From positions 1 to 37,326 of the forward strand of contig JALUVI010000155.1 of the NCBI GenBank assembly GCA_027020785.1: a DNA stretch of 37,326 nt, read 5' to 3'. This DNA is from Planctomycetota bacterium (GTDB lineage: Bacteria > Planctomycetota > UBA1135). Of this stretch, positions 20,877 to 29,946 are shown piece after piece. The translations under genes were made by a program, and so were the position numbers. Numbering within the stretch: position 1 is the first letter of the stretch; every line of letters starts with the position of its first letter. The notes under the pieces were generated by a model. That model was not told where the DNA came from. It did not search any database and saw only the letters and a list, made by a program, of their open reading frames with translations.

Positions 20877-21780
20877 GGATCTCGCAGATCTCGAGGTAGC
20901 GGGCGCGGGTGCGCTCCAGCACCTCGGTCGGGATCGGCGGCGCCGGCGGGGTGCGGTCCCAGTCCTCCTGGGAACGCAGCCAGGCGCGCACGATCTCCTT
21001 GTCGTAGCTCGGCGGCTCCTCGCCCTCGACCACCTGGTCGGCGGGCCAGTAGCGTGAGCTGTCCGGGGTCAGCACCTCGTCGATGAGGACCAGCTCGCCG
21101 TCGAGGCGGCCGAACTCGAACTTGGTGTCCACCAGGACGACGCCGCGCTCGGCGCAACGCTGCGCCGCCTGTTCGAACAGCCGGAAGGACAGCGCGCGGA
21201 TGCGCTCGGCGTCGTCGGCGTCGCCGATGATCGCCGTCGCCTGCTCCCAGGTGATGGGCTCGTCCTTCTCGTCCTTGGTGGTCGGCGTCAGGAGCACCTC
21301 CGGCAGACGCGACGACTTCTGCAGCCCGTCGGGCAGCTCGTGCTCCCACAGCCTCCCGGTGGCGGCGTACTCGCGCCAGCCGCTGCCCGCGAGGTAGGCG
21401 CGGAGGACCACCTCGACGTCCACGCGTTCGGCCAGCCGGGTCCAGGTGGCGCGACCGCGCAGGGCGTCGTGGAACGCCTCGGGCAGGTCGGGGATCGCGG
21501 CGACGTCGGTGGTGATGCGCGCCGCCGGCATCCAGTCGGCGACCTCGCGCAGCCAGTGCTCGGTGACGTGGGTCAGCACCCGGCCGCGGTCGGGGATCGG
21601 CTCGCCGAGCACGACGTCGAAGGCGCTCAAGCGGTCGGTCGCGACCATCAACGCCTTGCCGGGGTGCTTCGGATGCCGGTACACGTCGCGGACCTTGCCG
21701 CGATAGGCGAGTTCCCACCCCGGGATCTCGACGCCGCCGAGATAGCCGAGGGTGGAGGAGGAGGAAGCGGACGTCTCCAT
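20842..21780 (-). CDS. purC: Phosphoribosylaminoimidazole-succinocarboxamide synthase (SAICAR synthetase)
   Basis: YRGKVRDVYRHP...LMVATDRLSAFDVVLGEPIPDRGRVLTHVTEHWLREV; VLVDTKFEFGRLDGELVLIDEVLTPDSSRYWP. Start placed at 21780 rather than 21789 (see findings). Confidence 0.96.
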   Translation of the reverse strand: METSASSSSTLGYLGGVEIPGWELAYRGKVRDVYRHPKHPGKALMVATDRLSAFDVVLGEPIPDRGRVLTHVTEHWLREVADWMPAARITTDVAAIPDLPEAFHDALRGRATWTRLAERVDVEVVLRAYLAGSGWREYAATGRLWEHELPDGLQKSSRLPEVLLTPTTKDEKDEPITWEQATAIIGDADDAERIRALSFRLFEQAAQRCAERGVVLVDTKFEFGRLDGELVLIDEVLTPDSSRYWPADQVVEGEEPPSYDKEIVRAWLRSQEDWDRTPPAPPIPTEVLERTRARYLEICEILTGSLPEGVSA

Positions 21781-21787
21781 GCCCCGC

Positions 21788-21793
21788 ATCCTA
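21788..21793 (-). promoter_or_regulatory. Putative -10 element TAGGAT 7 nt upstream of purC ATG (21780)
   Basis: Minus strand reads ggcTAGGAT-GCGGGGC-ATG; no -35 recognised. Confidence 0.4.
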
Positions 21794-21807
21794 GCCGCGC
21801 GCCGCCC

Positions 21808-22968
21808 TCATCCTGCGTCTTCCCGGGCGTCTTCGCGTCGCTCTCCCGAACCTTCCTTTCCGCTCCCCGGCATGGAGGGACGCCCCAACAGACGGCGGAC
21901 CCGGCCCGACCACGAGACCCGTCCTCGATCGAGATGGGCGAGTCGCCGCTCGAGGCGCCCGACCCGGCGTCGCAGGGCCGACACGTGGTTGCCGAGTCGG
22001 ATCCTCTGCCGCCAGACCTCGGACAACACGGGGAGGACGTCGGCGAGTTCCACGTCGGGAGAGCCGGTCGAGGCCGGCGGATCGGCGGGGAAGGCCAGGG
22101 CCTCCGCCTCGTCGCGACGGAACCAGTCGGCGGCGAGACGGCGGTTCTCCTCGGCGTGCCGCGCGCGCAGCTCGAGGAAGAGGTCCTCGGTGAGGGGGGG
22201 CGGCGGAGGCTCCGGGCTGCGTTCCGCGAAGCGGCGCTCGAGCAGGCCGACGAGGCGCTCGCGGTCCGGGATCGGCGCCTCGCCGAGCAGACGCAGCACC
22301 TCCACCACGTCCCAGCGCAGGGAAGGATTGTGGAGCGGCGCATCGGCGAGGTCGTCGGCCTGCAGTTCGGTGTCCAGCTGGGCGAGGAACTCGGAGGTGA
22401 CGTCGCCGTCGCGCCAGGCCTCGGGGACGAAGGGACGCACCCGCATCGCCTCCGCGCCGACCCTCTCGGCCCACCGCTCGACGCCTTCGAGGAAGGCCAC
22501 CGGGCGACGTCGCACGAAGTCGGCGAAGGACGACGCGGTCCCGCGACGTCGCTGCAGCGAGTTGTAACGCGACAGGTGCCAGGCATCCTGGCGGCGCACG
22601 AAGAGGACGACGACGGTGCGGGGGAAGCGCTGCAGCAGGGCGTCCATCGCTTCCGGACGATGGCGCTCGCGACGCCACAGCATCTCCGAGGAGACGACGA
22701 CCCCACGTGGTCGGGCGGCGGCGACCTCGGCCTCCAGCTCCTCGAGCTGGGCAGCCAGGGGAGGGACGTCCCGGAGGTCGGGAGGCGGGTGGCGGTGCAT
22801 CGCCGCAGCCAGGACGTGATGCGCCCCGCTCGGCAGGCGCCCGGCCTTCGGGTAGAGGAGCCCGCGCCGCGCCAGGGCGTCCGGGCTCGCCGCGAGCCGC
22901 GCCTGGATCGTCGTCGTCGCCGTCTTGTTGGTCCCGACGTGCAGGTAGAGGGTCGGCCCGCAAGTCAC
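21808..22968 (-). CDS. Sulfotransferase-like P-loop protein
   Basis: LYLHVGTNKTATTTIQARLAASPDALARRGLLYPKAG (5'-PSB-like motif); VVVLFVRRQDAWHLSRYNSLQR (3'-PB-like). Start could be ATG 22980 or GTG 22968; GTG preferred. Confidence 0.75.
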   Translation of the reverse strand: MTCGPTLYLHVGTNKTATTTIQARLAASPDALARRGLLYPKAGRLPSGAHHVLAAAMHRHPPPDLRDVPPLAAQLEELEAEVAAARPRGVVVSSEMLWRRERHRPEAMDALLQRFPRTVVVLFVRRQDAWHLSRYNSLQRRRGTASSFADFVRRRPVAFLEGVERWAERVGAEAMRVRPFVPEAWRDGDVTSEFLAQLDTELQADDLADAPLHNPSLRWDVVEVLRLLGEAPIPDRERLVGLLERRFAERSPEPPPPPLTEDLFLELRARHAEENRRLAADWFRRDEAEALAFPADPPASTGSPDVELADVLPVLSEVWRQRIRLGNHVSALRRRVGRLERRLAHLDRGRVSWSGRVRRLLGRPSMPGSGKEGSGERREDAREDAG

Positions 22969-22975
22969 GTGCGCC

Positions 22976-22981
22976 AGCATA
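22976..22981 (-). promoter_or_regulatory. Putative -10 element TATGCT 7 nt upstream of GTG 22968 of the sulfotransferase-like gene
   Basis: Minus strand reads TATGCT-GGCGCAC-GTG. Confidence 0.35.
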
Positions 22982-23013
22982 GGAGGACGGACCGGGACAC
23001 GGCTGCGCCGGGT

Positions 23014-23019
23014 TACGAT
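23014..23019 (+). promoter_or_regulatory. Putative -10 element TACGAT 6 nt upstream of aroA GTG
   Basis: Plus strand reads ggtTACGAT-GCGGCC-GTG. Confidence 0.4.
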
Positions 23020-23025
23020 GCGGCC

Positions 23026-24342
23026 GTGGTCGCGGGCGTTCGTCTTCCGGGTTGCAAGTCGTCGAGCCAGCGCGCGCTCGTCCTGGCTGCGCTCGCTCGC
23101 GGCGAGAGCCGCCTGATCGGCGCGTCGCGCTGCGCCGACACCCGAGAACTCGCTGCGGCGCTCCGTGCCTGCGGGGTCGAGGTCGCGGAATCACCCGAGG
23201 GCGAGCTCCACGTGTGCGGTCCCGACGGACCCTGGCGGCCCCCCGAACTCCTCGAGGTCGGCGAGGGCGGGAGCACGTTGCGTTTCCTGGCGCCCGTCCT
23301 CGCCGCCCGCGCCCCGGGGCGGCGGGTGCGGCTGCTCGCCCGCGGCAGCCTGGCGCGACGCCCCCAGGACGACCTCGTGAGCCTGCTCCGCGCCGCCGGG
23401 GCCGAGGCGCACTGGGAGCGGGTCGGCGACGGCGCCTGCCTCGAGGTGTGCGGCGGTGCGGACGTTCCGCGGTCCGAGGTGGAACTGCGGGCGCGGACCT
23501 CGAGCCAGCCGCTCTCGGGCCTGCTGATGGCGGCGGGCGAGCGACCGCTGCGCCTGGTCCTGACCCAGCCGCCGCCGTCCTGGGGCTACCTCGAGCTGAC
23601 CCTGCGCTGGCTCGAGCGCTTCCGCGGGGCCGGCGCCGTCGGCGTCGCCTGGGACGGCGCCGCGCTGACCCTGGAGGTCGCCCGGCGGCGCGGCCGCGGC
23701 GGCGCCTGCGCCGTCCCCGGAGACGCCTCGGCCGCGGTGTTCTTCGCGACGGCGGCGGCGGTGACCGGGCGCGAGGTCGCGGTGTCGGGTTACGACCCCG
23801 AGCATCCGGACGCGCGATTCCTCCTCGCCTGTGCGGAACGCTTCGGCGCCTGGGAGGTCGCGGACACGGTGGGGGAGGTCCGCTTCCGTCCGCGCACGAC
23901 GCCCCGCGCGGACGAGGTCGTCCTCGACCTCGACTCCGCCCCCGACGCCGGCCCGGCGCTCGCCGTCCTGGCCGCACTCGCGCCGGCGTCGCCGTCGCGC
24001 GGCGTCCTGTTCCGCGGCCTCGGCCGGCTGCGCGCCAAGGAGTCGGATCGGGTCGCGGCGATGCGGCGGCTGGCCGAGGCCTGCGGCGCCGCGGTGGCGG
24101 TCGAGGACGAGGGCGCCGCGCTCCGCATCGTCGCCGCCCGCGGGCGTGCCCGGGAAGGGCGGGCGACGGCCGAGGTTTCCCGCGTCGTCGCCGCCGACGG
24201 CGACCACCGCGTCGCGATGGCGGTCGGCGTCGCCTCGCTGGTGCTGCCCGGGTTGCGTCCGGACGACCCGGAATGCGTGCGCAAGTCGTTCCCGGACTTC
24301 TGGGAGGCGCTCGAAGGGGTACGCAAGGAGGTCGGGCCATGA
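23026..24342 (+). CDS. aroA: 3-phosphoshikimate 1-carboxyvinyltransferase (EPSP synthase)
   Basis: VRLPGCKSSSQRALVLAALARGES; EGGSTLRFLAPVL; SSQPLSGLLMA; RLRAKESDRVAAM; DHRVAMAVGVA; DDPECVRKSFPDFWEAL. GTG start. Confidence 0.95.
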   Translation: MVAGVRLPGCKSSSQRALVLAALARGESRLIGASRCADTRELAAALRACGVEVAESPEGELHVCGPDGPWRPPELLEVGEGGSTLRFLAPVLAARAPGRRVRLLARGSLARRPQDDLVSLLRAAGAEAHWERVGDGACLEVCGGADVPRSEVELRARTSSQPLSGLLMAAGERPLRLVLTQPPPSWGYLELTLRWLERFRGAGAVGVAWDGAALTLEVARRRGRGGACAVPGDASAAVFFATAAAVTGREVAVSGYDPEHPDARFLLACAERFGAWEVADTVGEVRFRPRTTPRADEVVLDLDSAPDAGPALAVLAALAPASPSRGVLFRGLGRLRAKESDRVAAMRRLAEACGAAVAVEDEGAALRIVAARGRAREGRATAEVSRVVAADGDHRVAMAVGVASLVLPGLRPDDPECVRKSFPDFWEALEGVRKEVGP

Positions 24343-25490
24343 TCGGAAACCGGCCCTCCACGGTGTGCCGACTCGTCCGTCGCTGCTCGCTGCGGGACGG
24401 GGCGAGGCCGTGGCCGCCCCCGAGCGAACTCCGTGGGAAGGCCCTGCGCTCGCCCGTCCCGGGCCGAGGATCGGGGCGACGCAGGCACACCCTCCGGGGC
24501 CGATTCCCTGGAATCCTCGCGGTGGCCCTCCTCGCCGCCTGCGGCTCCGGCCCGATGGTGGACGCGGACTTCCGCGGCGAGGCCCTCACCCGGCTCGGGA
24601 TGGACGCGCCCGACGACCCCCTGGCCTGGCCGCCCGAGCGGTGGCGCCGCATGGCCGATCTGGCCGCGGATCTGGACCGGCCCGAGGCGGAGCTGCGGGC
24701 GCTGGTGGCGCTGGCGGCGTGGGACCCCGGAGACCTGGAGGTGCTGGAACGGCGGGTCGCACTGCTCGAAGAAGCGGGGCGGGACGAGGAGGCGGCCCGG
24801 CTGCTCGAGGACACCGCGCGCTCCGGCGCGGTGGTCGGCTTCCCGCGCCGGCGGCTGCTCGAGGACGCCGCGCGCATCCGGCGCCGGCTCGGACAGTTCG
24901 CGCTCGCCGCCGCCGACCTGGAGGAGGCGCTGCGCGACCTCGACCCCGAAGCCGCCGACCGGGCGGTGCCGGGGAGCGTCCGCGCCTTCGCCGAGGGACG
25001 GTTCCGGGAACCGTCCGAGGCCCGGGCCGTGCTGCGGCTCCATCCCGACCCCGAGCTCCGGCGCGCCGCGGTGCGCTGGCTGGCCGACCGACGCTTCCCC
25101 GAGGAGCTCCCCACCTTCGTCGCGGCGCTGGCCGACCCCGACCCGGAGGTGGTCCGCGTCGCCGTCGCCGAACTCGCAGCGCGCACGCCGGAGGAGGGGC
25201 GCGGCCGGGTCGCTCCGGCGCTGCTGGCGCTCGCCGGCGGCGACGACGAGGAGCTCGCCCTCGAGGCGCTCGACGCCCTGGAACGCCTCGCGACCGAGGC
25301 CGAGGTCCCGGGTCTGCTCGCGCTGCTCGCGACCGAGGACCGCGCCCGTTTCCGCGCCGTGCGGCGCGTGCTCGAAGCCCTGGCCGGTCCGGGCGTGGAC
25401 GACGGCGGCGGCCTCGACCCCGACCCCGCGCGGCGCGAGGCCGTGCGCGCCTTCTGGCGGGCGTGGTGGCAGGAGCGGGGCGGCGCCTGA
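24339..25490 (+). CDS. HEAT-repeat lipoprotein
   Basis: Overlaps aroA stop (ATGA); lipobox-like ILAVALLAACGSG; HEAT-like repeats (RRAAVRWLADRRFPEELPTFVAALADPDPEVVRVAVAELAAR). Confidence 0.75.
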   Translation: MIGNRPSTVCRLVRRCSLRDGARPWPPPSELRGKALRSPVPGRGSGRRRHTLRGRFPGILAVALLAACGSGPMVDADFRGEALTRLGMDAPDDPLAWPPERWRRMADLAADLDRPEAELRALVALAAWDPGDLEVLERRVALLEEAGRDEEAARLLEDTARSGAVVGFPRRRLLEDAARIRRRLGQFALAAADLEEALRDLDPEAADRAVPGSVRAFAEGRFREPSEARAVLRLHPDPELRRAAVRWLADRRFPEELPTFVAALADPDPEVVRVAVAELAARTPEEGRGRVAPALLALAGGDDEELALEALDALERLATEAEVPGLLALLATEDRARFRAVRRVLEALAGPGVDDGGGLDPDPARREAVRAFWRAWWQERGGA

Positions 25491-25502
25491 ACAATCGCGG
25501 CG

Positions 25503-26486
25503 ATGCGGGTCCTCCTCACCGGCGGTTGCGGCTACATCGGGGGCACGACGGCGCGTCTGCTCCGCCGTCTCGGTCACGAGGTGGTGGTCCTCGACGACCT
25601 CTCCACCGGCCATCGCGCCGCCTGGGACGGCGCCTTCCACCGCTGCGACCTCACCGATGCCGCGGCCCTGTCCGCCGCGCTCGCCGCCGCCGGCGGGACC
25701 TGGGACGGCGTCGTCCACTTCGCCGCCCGCGCCTACGTCGGCGAGAGCGTGGCCCAGCCGTTGCGCTACTGGCGCCAGAACCTGCTGCCGGTCCTGCACC
25801 TGTGCGAGGCGCTGCCGGGCGTGCCGTTCGTGTTCTCGTCCACCTGCGCGGTCTATGGAGAGCCGGAGACCGTCCCCATCGCCGAGGACCTGCCGCCGCG
25901 GCCGGTGAACCCCTACGGCGAGACCAAGCTGGCCGCCGAGCGGCTGCTCGCCGCGCGCGAGCGCGCCGGGCAGGGCCCGGCGGTGGCGCTGCGCTACTTC
26001 AATGCGGCCGGCGCCGAGCCCGACGGCGAACACGGCGAGGACCACGACCCGGAAGAGCGCCTGATCCCGCGGGCGATGCGGGCCGCGCTCGGCGTGGGCC
26101 CGCCGCTCGAGGTCTTCGGCGACGACTGGCCCACCCCCGACGGCACCTGCATCCGCGACTACGTCCACGTCCTCGACCTCGCCGACGCCCACGTCGCCGC
26201 CCTCGAGCGCCTGCACCGCGGGGACTCCGGCGGCGTCTGGAACCTCGGCACCGGCCGCGGCCACAGCGTGCGCGAGGTCCTCGCCGCGGTGGAGCGCGCC
26301 CTCGGAACCCCGGTGCCGCACGCGGTCCGCGGCCGCCGCCCCGGCGACCCCGCCGTCCTGGTCGCCGCCCCGGCCCGCGCCGAGCGCGACCTCGACTGGA
26401 CGCCGCGGTATCCGGAACTGGAGGCCATCGTCGAGACGGCGGCGGCGTGGTTCCGGAGGCACCCGCGGGGCTACGCGGACGCCTGA
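25503..26486 (+). CDS. galE: UDP-glucose 4-epimerase (SDR family)
   Basis: MRVLLTGGCGYIGGTTARLLRRLGHEVVVLDDLSTGH; VFSSTCAVYGEPE; PYGETKLAAE (YxxxK); WPTPDGTCIRDYVHVLDLADAHVAALE. Confidence 0.95.
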   Translation: MRVLLTGGCGYIGGTTARLLRRLGHEVVVLDDLSTGHRAAWDGAFHRCDLTDAAALSAALAAAGGTWDGVVHFAARAYVGESVAQPLRYWRQNLLPVLHLCEALPGVPFVFSSTCAVYGEPETVPIAEDLPPRPVNPYGETKLAAERLLAARERAGQGPAVALRYFNAAGAEPDGEHGEDHDPEERLIPRAMRAALGVGPPLEVFGDDWPTPDGTCIRDYVHVLDLADAHVAALERLHRGDSGGVWNLGTGRGHSVREVLAAVERALGTPVPHAVRGRRPGDPAVLVAAPARAERDLDWTPRYPELEAIVETAAAWFRRHPRGYADA

Positions 26487-26748
26487 CGGAAACTGGCGGC
26501 GAAGATTGGGTCGCCCCGCGGGCGCCCCTTCCACCGGTGTGACCCAGGTCGAACGGGTTCGTCTTCCTCCTCGGAGCCGGTGGTTCCTCCGCGATGCGGG
26601 CAGCGCGGGCCCGACCGGTGGACCACCCGGCCCCGACCGAGCCCGGGAACGGCTCGGAGCGGGGGAGTCCTGTCCTTCGCCCCCTGCGGGACGGCGCGCC
26701 CGCCCCGGCTCCGACCCCGACCCACCCTGCGGGGCCAGTTTCCGACCT

Positions 26749-26777
26749 TTGCGGCACGCTCCCGAATCGGGCACACT
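26749..26777 (+). promoter_or_regulatory. Putative promoter TTGCGG-N17-CACACT, 8 nt upstream of the M28 peptidase GTG
   Basis: 17-nt spacer and -10-like CACACT just before GTG 26786; weak hexamer matches. Confidence 0.3.
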
Positions 26778-26785
26778 GCCCGGAA

Positions 26786-28435
26786 GTGCCCCGCGTCCCG
26801 TCCCCACGCATCCCGGCGCCGCGTCGCGCCCGCCTCGTCCCGCAGGTCGTCGCCCTGGCCCTCGCGGCGGCGGTCGCGTTCCCCGTCCCGGGGCAGGAGC
26901 CCGCGTCGGGGGGCACGACGGCGAGTGCGGCGGCGCCGGCCGACGTGCGCGAGCTCGCGGCGCGCATCACCGAGGACGGCGTCGGCGAGGACGTCCGCGC
27001 CCTGGCCGACCGCTCCATGCGCGGGCGCGGCACCCTCACGCCCGACTTCGAGCGCGCCGCAGCCTACGTCGAGGCGGAACTGGCCGCGCTCGGCCTGCAG
27101 CCCGCCGGCGACGACGGCTACCGCCTCCACTACCCGTTGCCCTGCGTCGTCCCCGGCGACGACGCCGCCTGCGTCTGGTTCCCGCCCGGCGCCGCCCCCG
27201 TGGCCCTGACCCCCGAGCGCGAGTTCGTCCCGGTGCCCGGCTCCACCGCGGCCTCCGTCGAGGGCGAGCCGGTCCTGGTCGGCTGGGCCATCGAGGCCAA
27301 GGACGAGCGTTGGGACGACGTGGACCGCCGCGACGTCCGCGACCGCATCGTCTTCGCCTTCACCCGCGAGCCCTGGGCCGACACGAAGAAGGGCAAGCGT
27401 TTCGACGGTCCGGACTCGACCCGCCACTCCGAACTCGTGCGCAAGGCCCGCGCCGTCGCCGACGCCGGCGGGTTGGCCCTGGTCCTGGTCCCCGACCCCG
27501 ACCTGTTCCCCGACGAGGACGAACTCGTCCCCGGCCTGTGCCCCTTCGTCGCCCTCGGCCGCATCGACGCCCGCGCCCTCGAGCAACGCATGGGCTTCCC
27601 CGACCTCCCCGTGCTCTGCGTGTCGCGGGCGGTCGTCTCACGCGTCTTCGACACCGACGTCACGGCCTGGATGCGCACGCGCGAGAAGCGCAAGCGCCCC
27701 GACGCCCTGTTCGCACCGAAGGGGACGCGCATCGGCGTCGCCGTGGACTGGAAGAAGGAGGACCGCGAGACCTACGACCTGGTGGCCCGCATCCCCGGCA
27801 CCGACGAATCCGGCGAGGCGGTGGTCGTCGGCGCCCACCTCGACCACGTCGGACTCGGCCTGGTCCAGGACTTCGGCCGCGCGCGACTGGACGTCTACCC
27901 CGGCGCGGACGACAACGCCAGCGGCGCGGCGGCGCTCTTGAACGTCGCCGCCGCCTTCGCCGGCGTCCGCCCCCGACGCGACCTCCTGTTCGTGTGGTTC
28001 AGCGGCGAGGAACTCGGCCTGCTCGGGTCGCGCGCCTACTGCGACGACCCGGCGCACCCGCTCGAGCGCACCGTCGCCATGCTCAACATGGACCAGATCG
28101 GGCGCACCCGCGACGAGGAGGCCAACGTCGGCGGCACCTGGGACCACCCCGAGTGGGAGCGGTTCGTGTCCGCCCAGGCCAAGCGCATCCGCTCGCGCCT
28201 GAAGCTCGACTTCGACGGCGGGCGCGACGTGTTCGCCCGCAGCGACCACTACTCGTTCCACCGCCGCGGCGTCCCGGCGCTGTTCTTCTTCGAGGGACGC
28301 ATCCAGGAGAACCCGGTCTACCACCGCCCCGGCGACGTGCCGGACACCCTCGACCCCGAGAAGACGACCCGTGTGGCGCGCATCGTCGCCGCCTGCGCCT
28401 GGGCGCTCGCCGTGGAGGGCGAGGATCTGCGATGA
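26786..28435 (+). CDS. M28-family metallopeptidase with PA-type insertion
   Basis: EAVVVGAHLDHVGLGLV...YPGADDNASGAAALLNVAAAF, LFVWFSGEELGLLGSRAYCDDP, MLNMDQIGR, SDHYSFHRRGVPALFFFEG; GTG start inferred at 26786. Confidence 0.9.
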   Translation: MPRVPSPRIPAPRRARLVPQVVALALAAAVAFPVPGQEPASGGTTASAAAPADVRELAARITEDGVGEDVRALADRSMRGRGTLTPDFERAAAYVEAELAALGLQPAGDDGYRLHYPLPCVVPGDDAACVWFPPGAAPVALTPEREFVPVPGSTAASVEGEPVLVGWAIEAKDERWDDVDRRDVRDRIVFAFTREPWADTKKGKRFDGPDSTRHSELVRKARAVADAGGLALVLVPDPDLFPDEDELVPGLCPFVALGRIDARALEQRMGFPDLPVLCVSRAVVSRVFDTDVTAWMRTREKRKRPDALFAPKGTRIGVAVDWKKEDRETYDLVARIPGTDESGEAVVVGAHLDHVGLGLVQDFGRARLDVYPGADDNASGAAALLNVAAAFAGVRPRRDLLFVWFSGEELGLLGSRAYCDDPAHPLERTVAMLNMDQIGRTRDEEANVGGTWDHPEWERFVSAQAKRIRSRLKLDFDGGRDVFARSDHYSFHRRGVPALFFFEGRIQENPVYHRPGDVPDTLDPEKTTRVARIVAACAWALAVEGEDLR

Positions 28436-29946
28436 CGGCGACGGCGGTGCTCGCCGCCGCCCTGCTGGCCCAGGCGGCCCCCGCCGCGGTCCGCCCGGCA
28501 GCGTCAACGGACTGGCGGGACGAGGTCTTCGCCCGCGTCGCCGAACTCGAGGCCGAAGGCGACATCCGCGTCGGGCTCCGCGTGGAGCTGCTGGACGGAA
28601 CGGTCCTGGTCGAGCACCGCGCCGCCAGCCCCTTCGTCCTCGCCTCCAACGTCAAGCTGTTCACCACCGCGGCGGCGCTCCTCGACCCCGGCCCCGACCA
28701 CCGCTGGTCCACCCGCGTGCACCGCGACGCCGCGGACGGAACCGTGTGGGTGGTCGGAGGCGGCGACCCCTCGCTGCGCCGCCTGCCCGACGGCGACGCC
28801 GGCGCCGCCTTCCTCGACGCCGCGGCCGCCTCCCTGCGCGCCGCCGGCGCCGCCGCGGCGCCACGCCTGGTGGTGGACGCCCGCGCCTTCCCGCCCCCGT
28901 ACCGCCCGCCGCTGTGGCCGGAGGACCAGTGGCAGGCCGAGTACGCCGCGCCGACCGCCGCCCTGGTGGTCGAGGGCGGCTGCCTGGAGCTCGCCGCCGA
29001 CGGCCGCGGCGGGGTGGTCGTCCGGCCCGAACTCGGCGACTCGGCCCCGGAGCTCCGCCGCACCGACCCCGACGCCGCCACCTTCGCCGCCTGGTGGACG
29101 CGCCCCGACCGCGTGCTGCGCCTGCGTGGCCGACCCCGGGGCGTCCTCCGACTCGCGGTCCACGACCCGGTGGACGTCGCCGCGCGCTGGCTCGCCCACG
29201 GCCTGCGCTCACGGGGGATCGAGGTCGGCGAGGTCGTCGTCGCCGCCGACGACGATCCACTCCCGCCGCCCGATTCCCTCCTCCTGGACCATCCCTCGGC
29301 CTGGACCCTCGCCGACGCCGTCCACGTCTGCGACAAGGACAGCGACAACTTCGTCGCCGAGACCCTGTTCCGCACCCTCGGTCTCCTCGACGCCGGAGTC
29401 GGCTCGCTCGAGGCGGGACGGGCCGCGGTCCGCGCCCGTCTGGAACGTCTCGGACTCGACCTCGCGACCTGGAACCAGGTGGACGGAAGCGGCCTCTCGC
29501 GACGCGCCGACCAGCCGGTGGACACCGGGTCCCCGGCGCTGCTCTGCGCCCTGCTCCGCGCGGTCTCCGATCCGAAACGCTTCCCGCCCGAGGCCGGCCG
29601 CGTCCTGTTCCGCGCCCTGCCCATCGGTGGGGTGGACGGCCGGCTCGCGACCCGCATGCGCGGCCCTCCCTTCCAACCCAACCGGGTCCACGCCAAGACC
29701 GGGTTCATCCACGGCGCCAGCTCCCTGTCGGGCTGGCTGCTCCTGCCCGACGGCCGTCCCGCGGTGTTCTCGATCGTCGTCAACTACCGCCGCGACGGAA
29801 CCCCGCGCACCAACAACGCCCGCTTCAAGGACTTCCGCGATGCGGTGCTGGCCGCCGTGCTCCGTGCCCACCCCGCCCCGGCGCCGACCGCCACGCCCAC
29901 GCCGGACGCGTCCGCACGGGACGCCGAGGAACCGTCGTCGCGATGA
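28432..29946 (+). CDS. dacB: D-alanyl-D-alanine carboxypeptidase/endopeptidase (PBP4, S13 family)
   Basis: SNVKLFTTAAALL (SxxK), KDSDNFVAETLFR (SxN), HAKTGFIHGASSLSGWL (KTG). Confidence 0.93.
   Translation: MTATAVLAAALLAQAAPAAVRPAASTDWRDEVFARVAELEAEGDIRVGLRVELLDGTVLVEHRAASPFVLASNVKLFTTAAALLDPGPDHRWSTRVHRDAADGTVWVVGGGDPSLRRLPDGDAGAAFLDAAAASLRAAGAAAAPRLVVDARAFPPPYRPPLWPEDQWQAEYAAPTAALVVEGGCLELAADGRGGVVVRPELGDSAPELRRTDPDAATFAAWWTRPDRVLRLRGRPRGVLRLAVHDPVDVAARWLAHGLRSRGIEVGEVVVAADDDPLPPPDSLLLDHPSAWTLADAVHVCDKDSDNFVAETLFRTLGLLDAGVGSLEAGRAAVRARLERLGLDLATWNQVDGSGLSRRADQPVDTGSPALLCALLRAVSDPKRFPPEAGRVLFRALPIGGVDGRLATRMRGPPFQPNRVHAKTGFIHGASSLSGWLLLPDGRPAVFSIVVNYRRDGTPRTNNARFKDFRDAVLAAVLRAHPAPAPTATPTPDASARDAEEPSSR

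Noticed and set aside
23200-23320. EPSP synthase EGGSTLRFL instead of E. coli NAGTAMRPL as a glyphosate-resistance curiosity
   Set aside because: Similar GSTLRF variants are ordinary in other AroA lineages; no resistance claim is supportable from sequence alone.
21791-25519. 1242-aa minus-strand ORF
   Set aside because: Ser/Arg/Pro/Ala-rich low-complexity translation spanning several genuine genes (sulfotransferase-like, aroA, HEAT lipoprotein); GC-driven stop-free frame.
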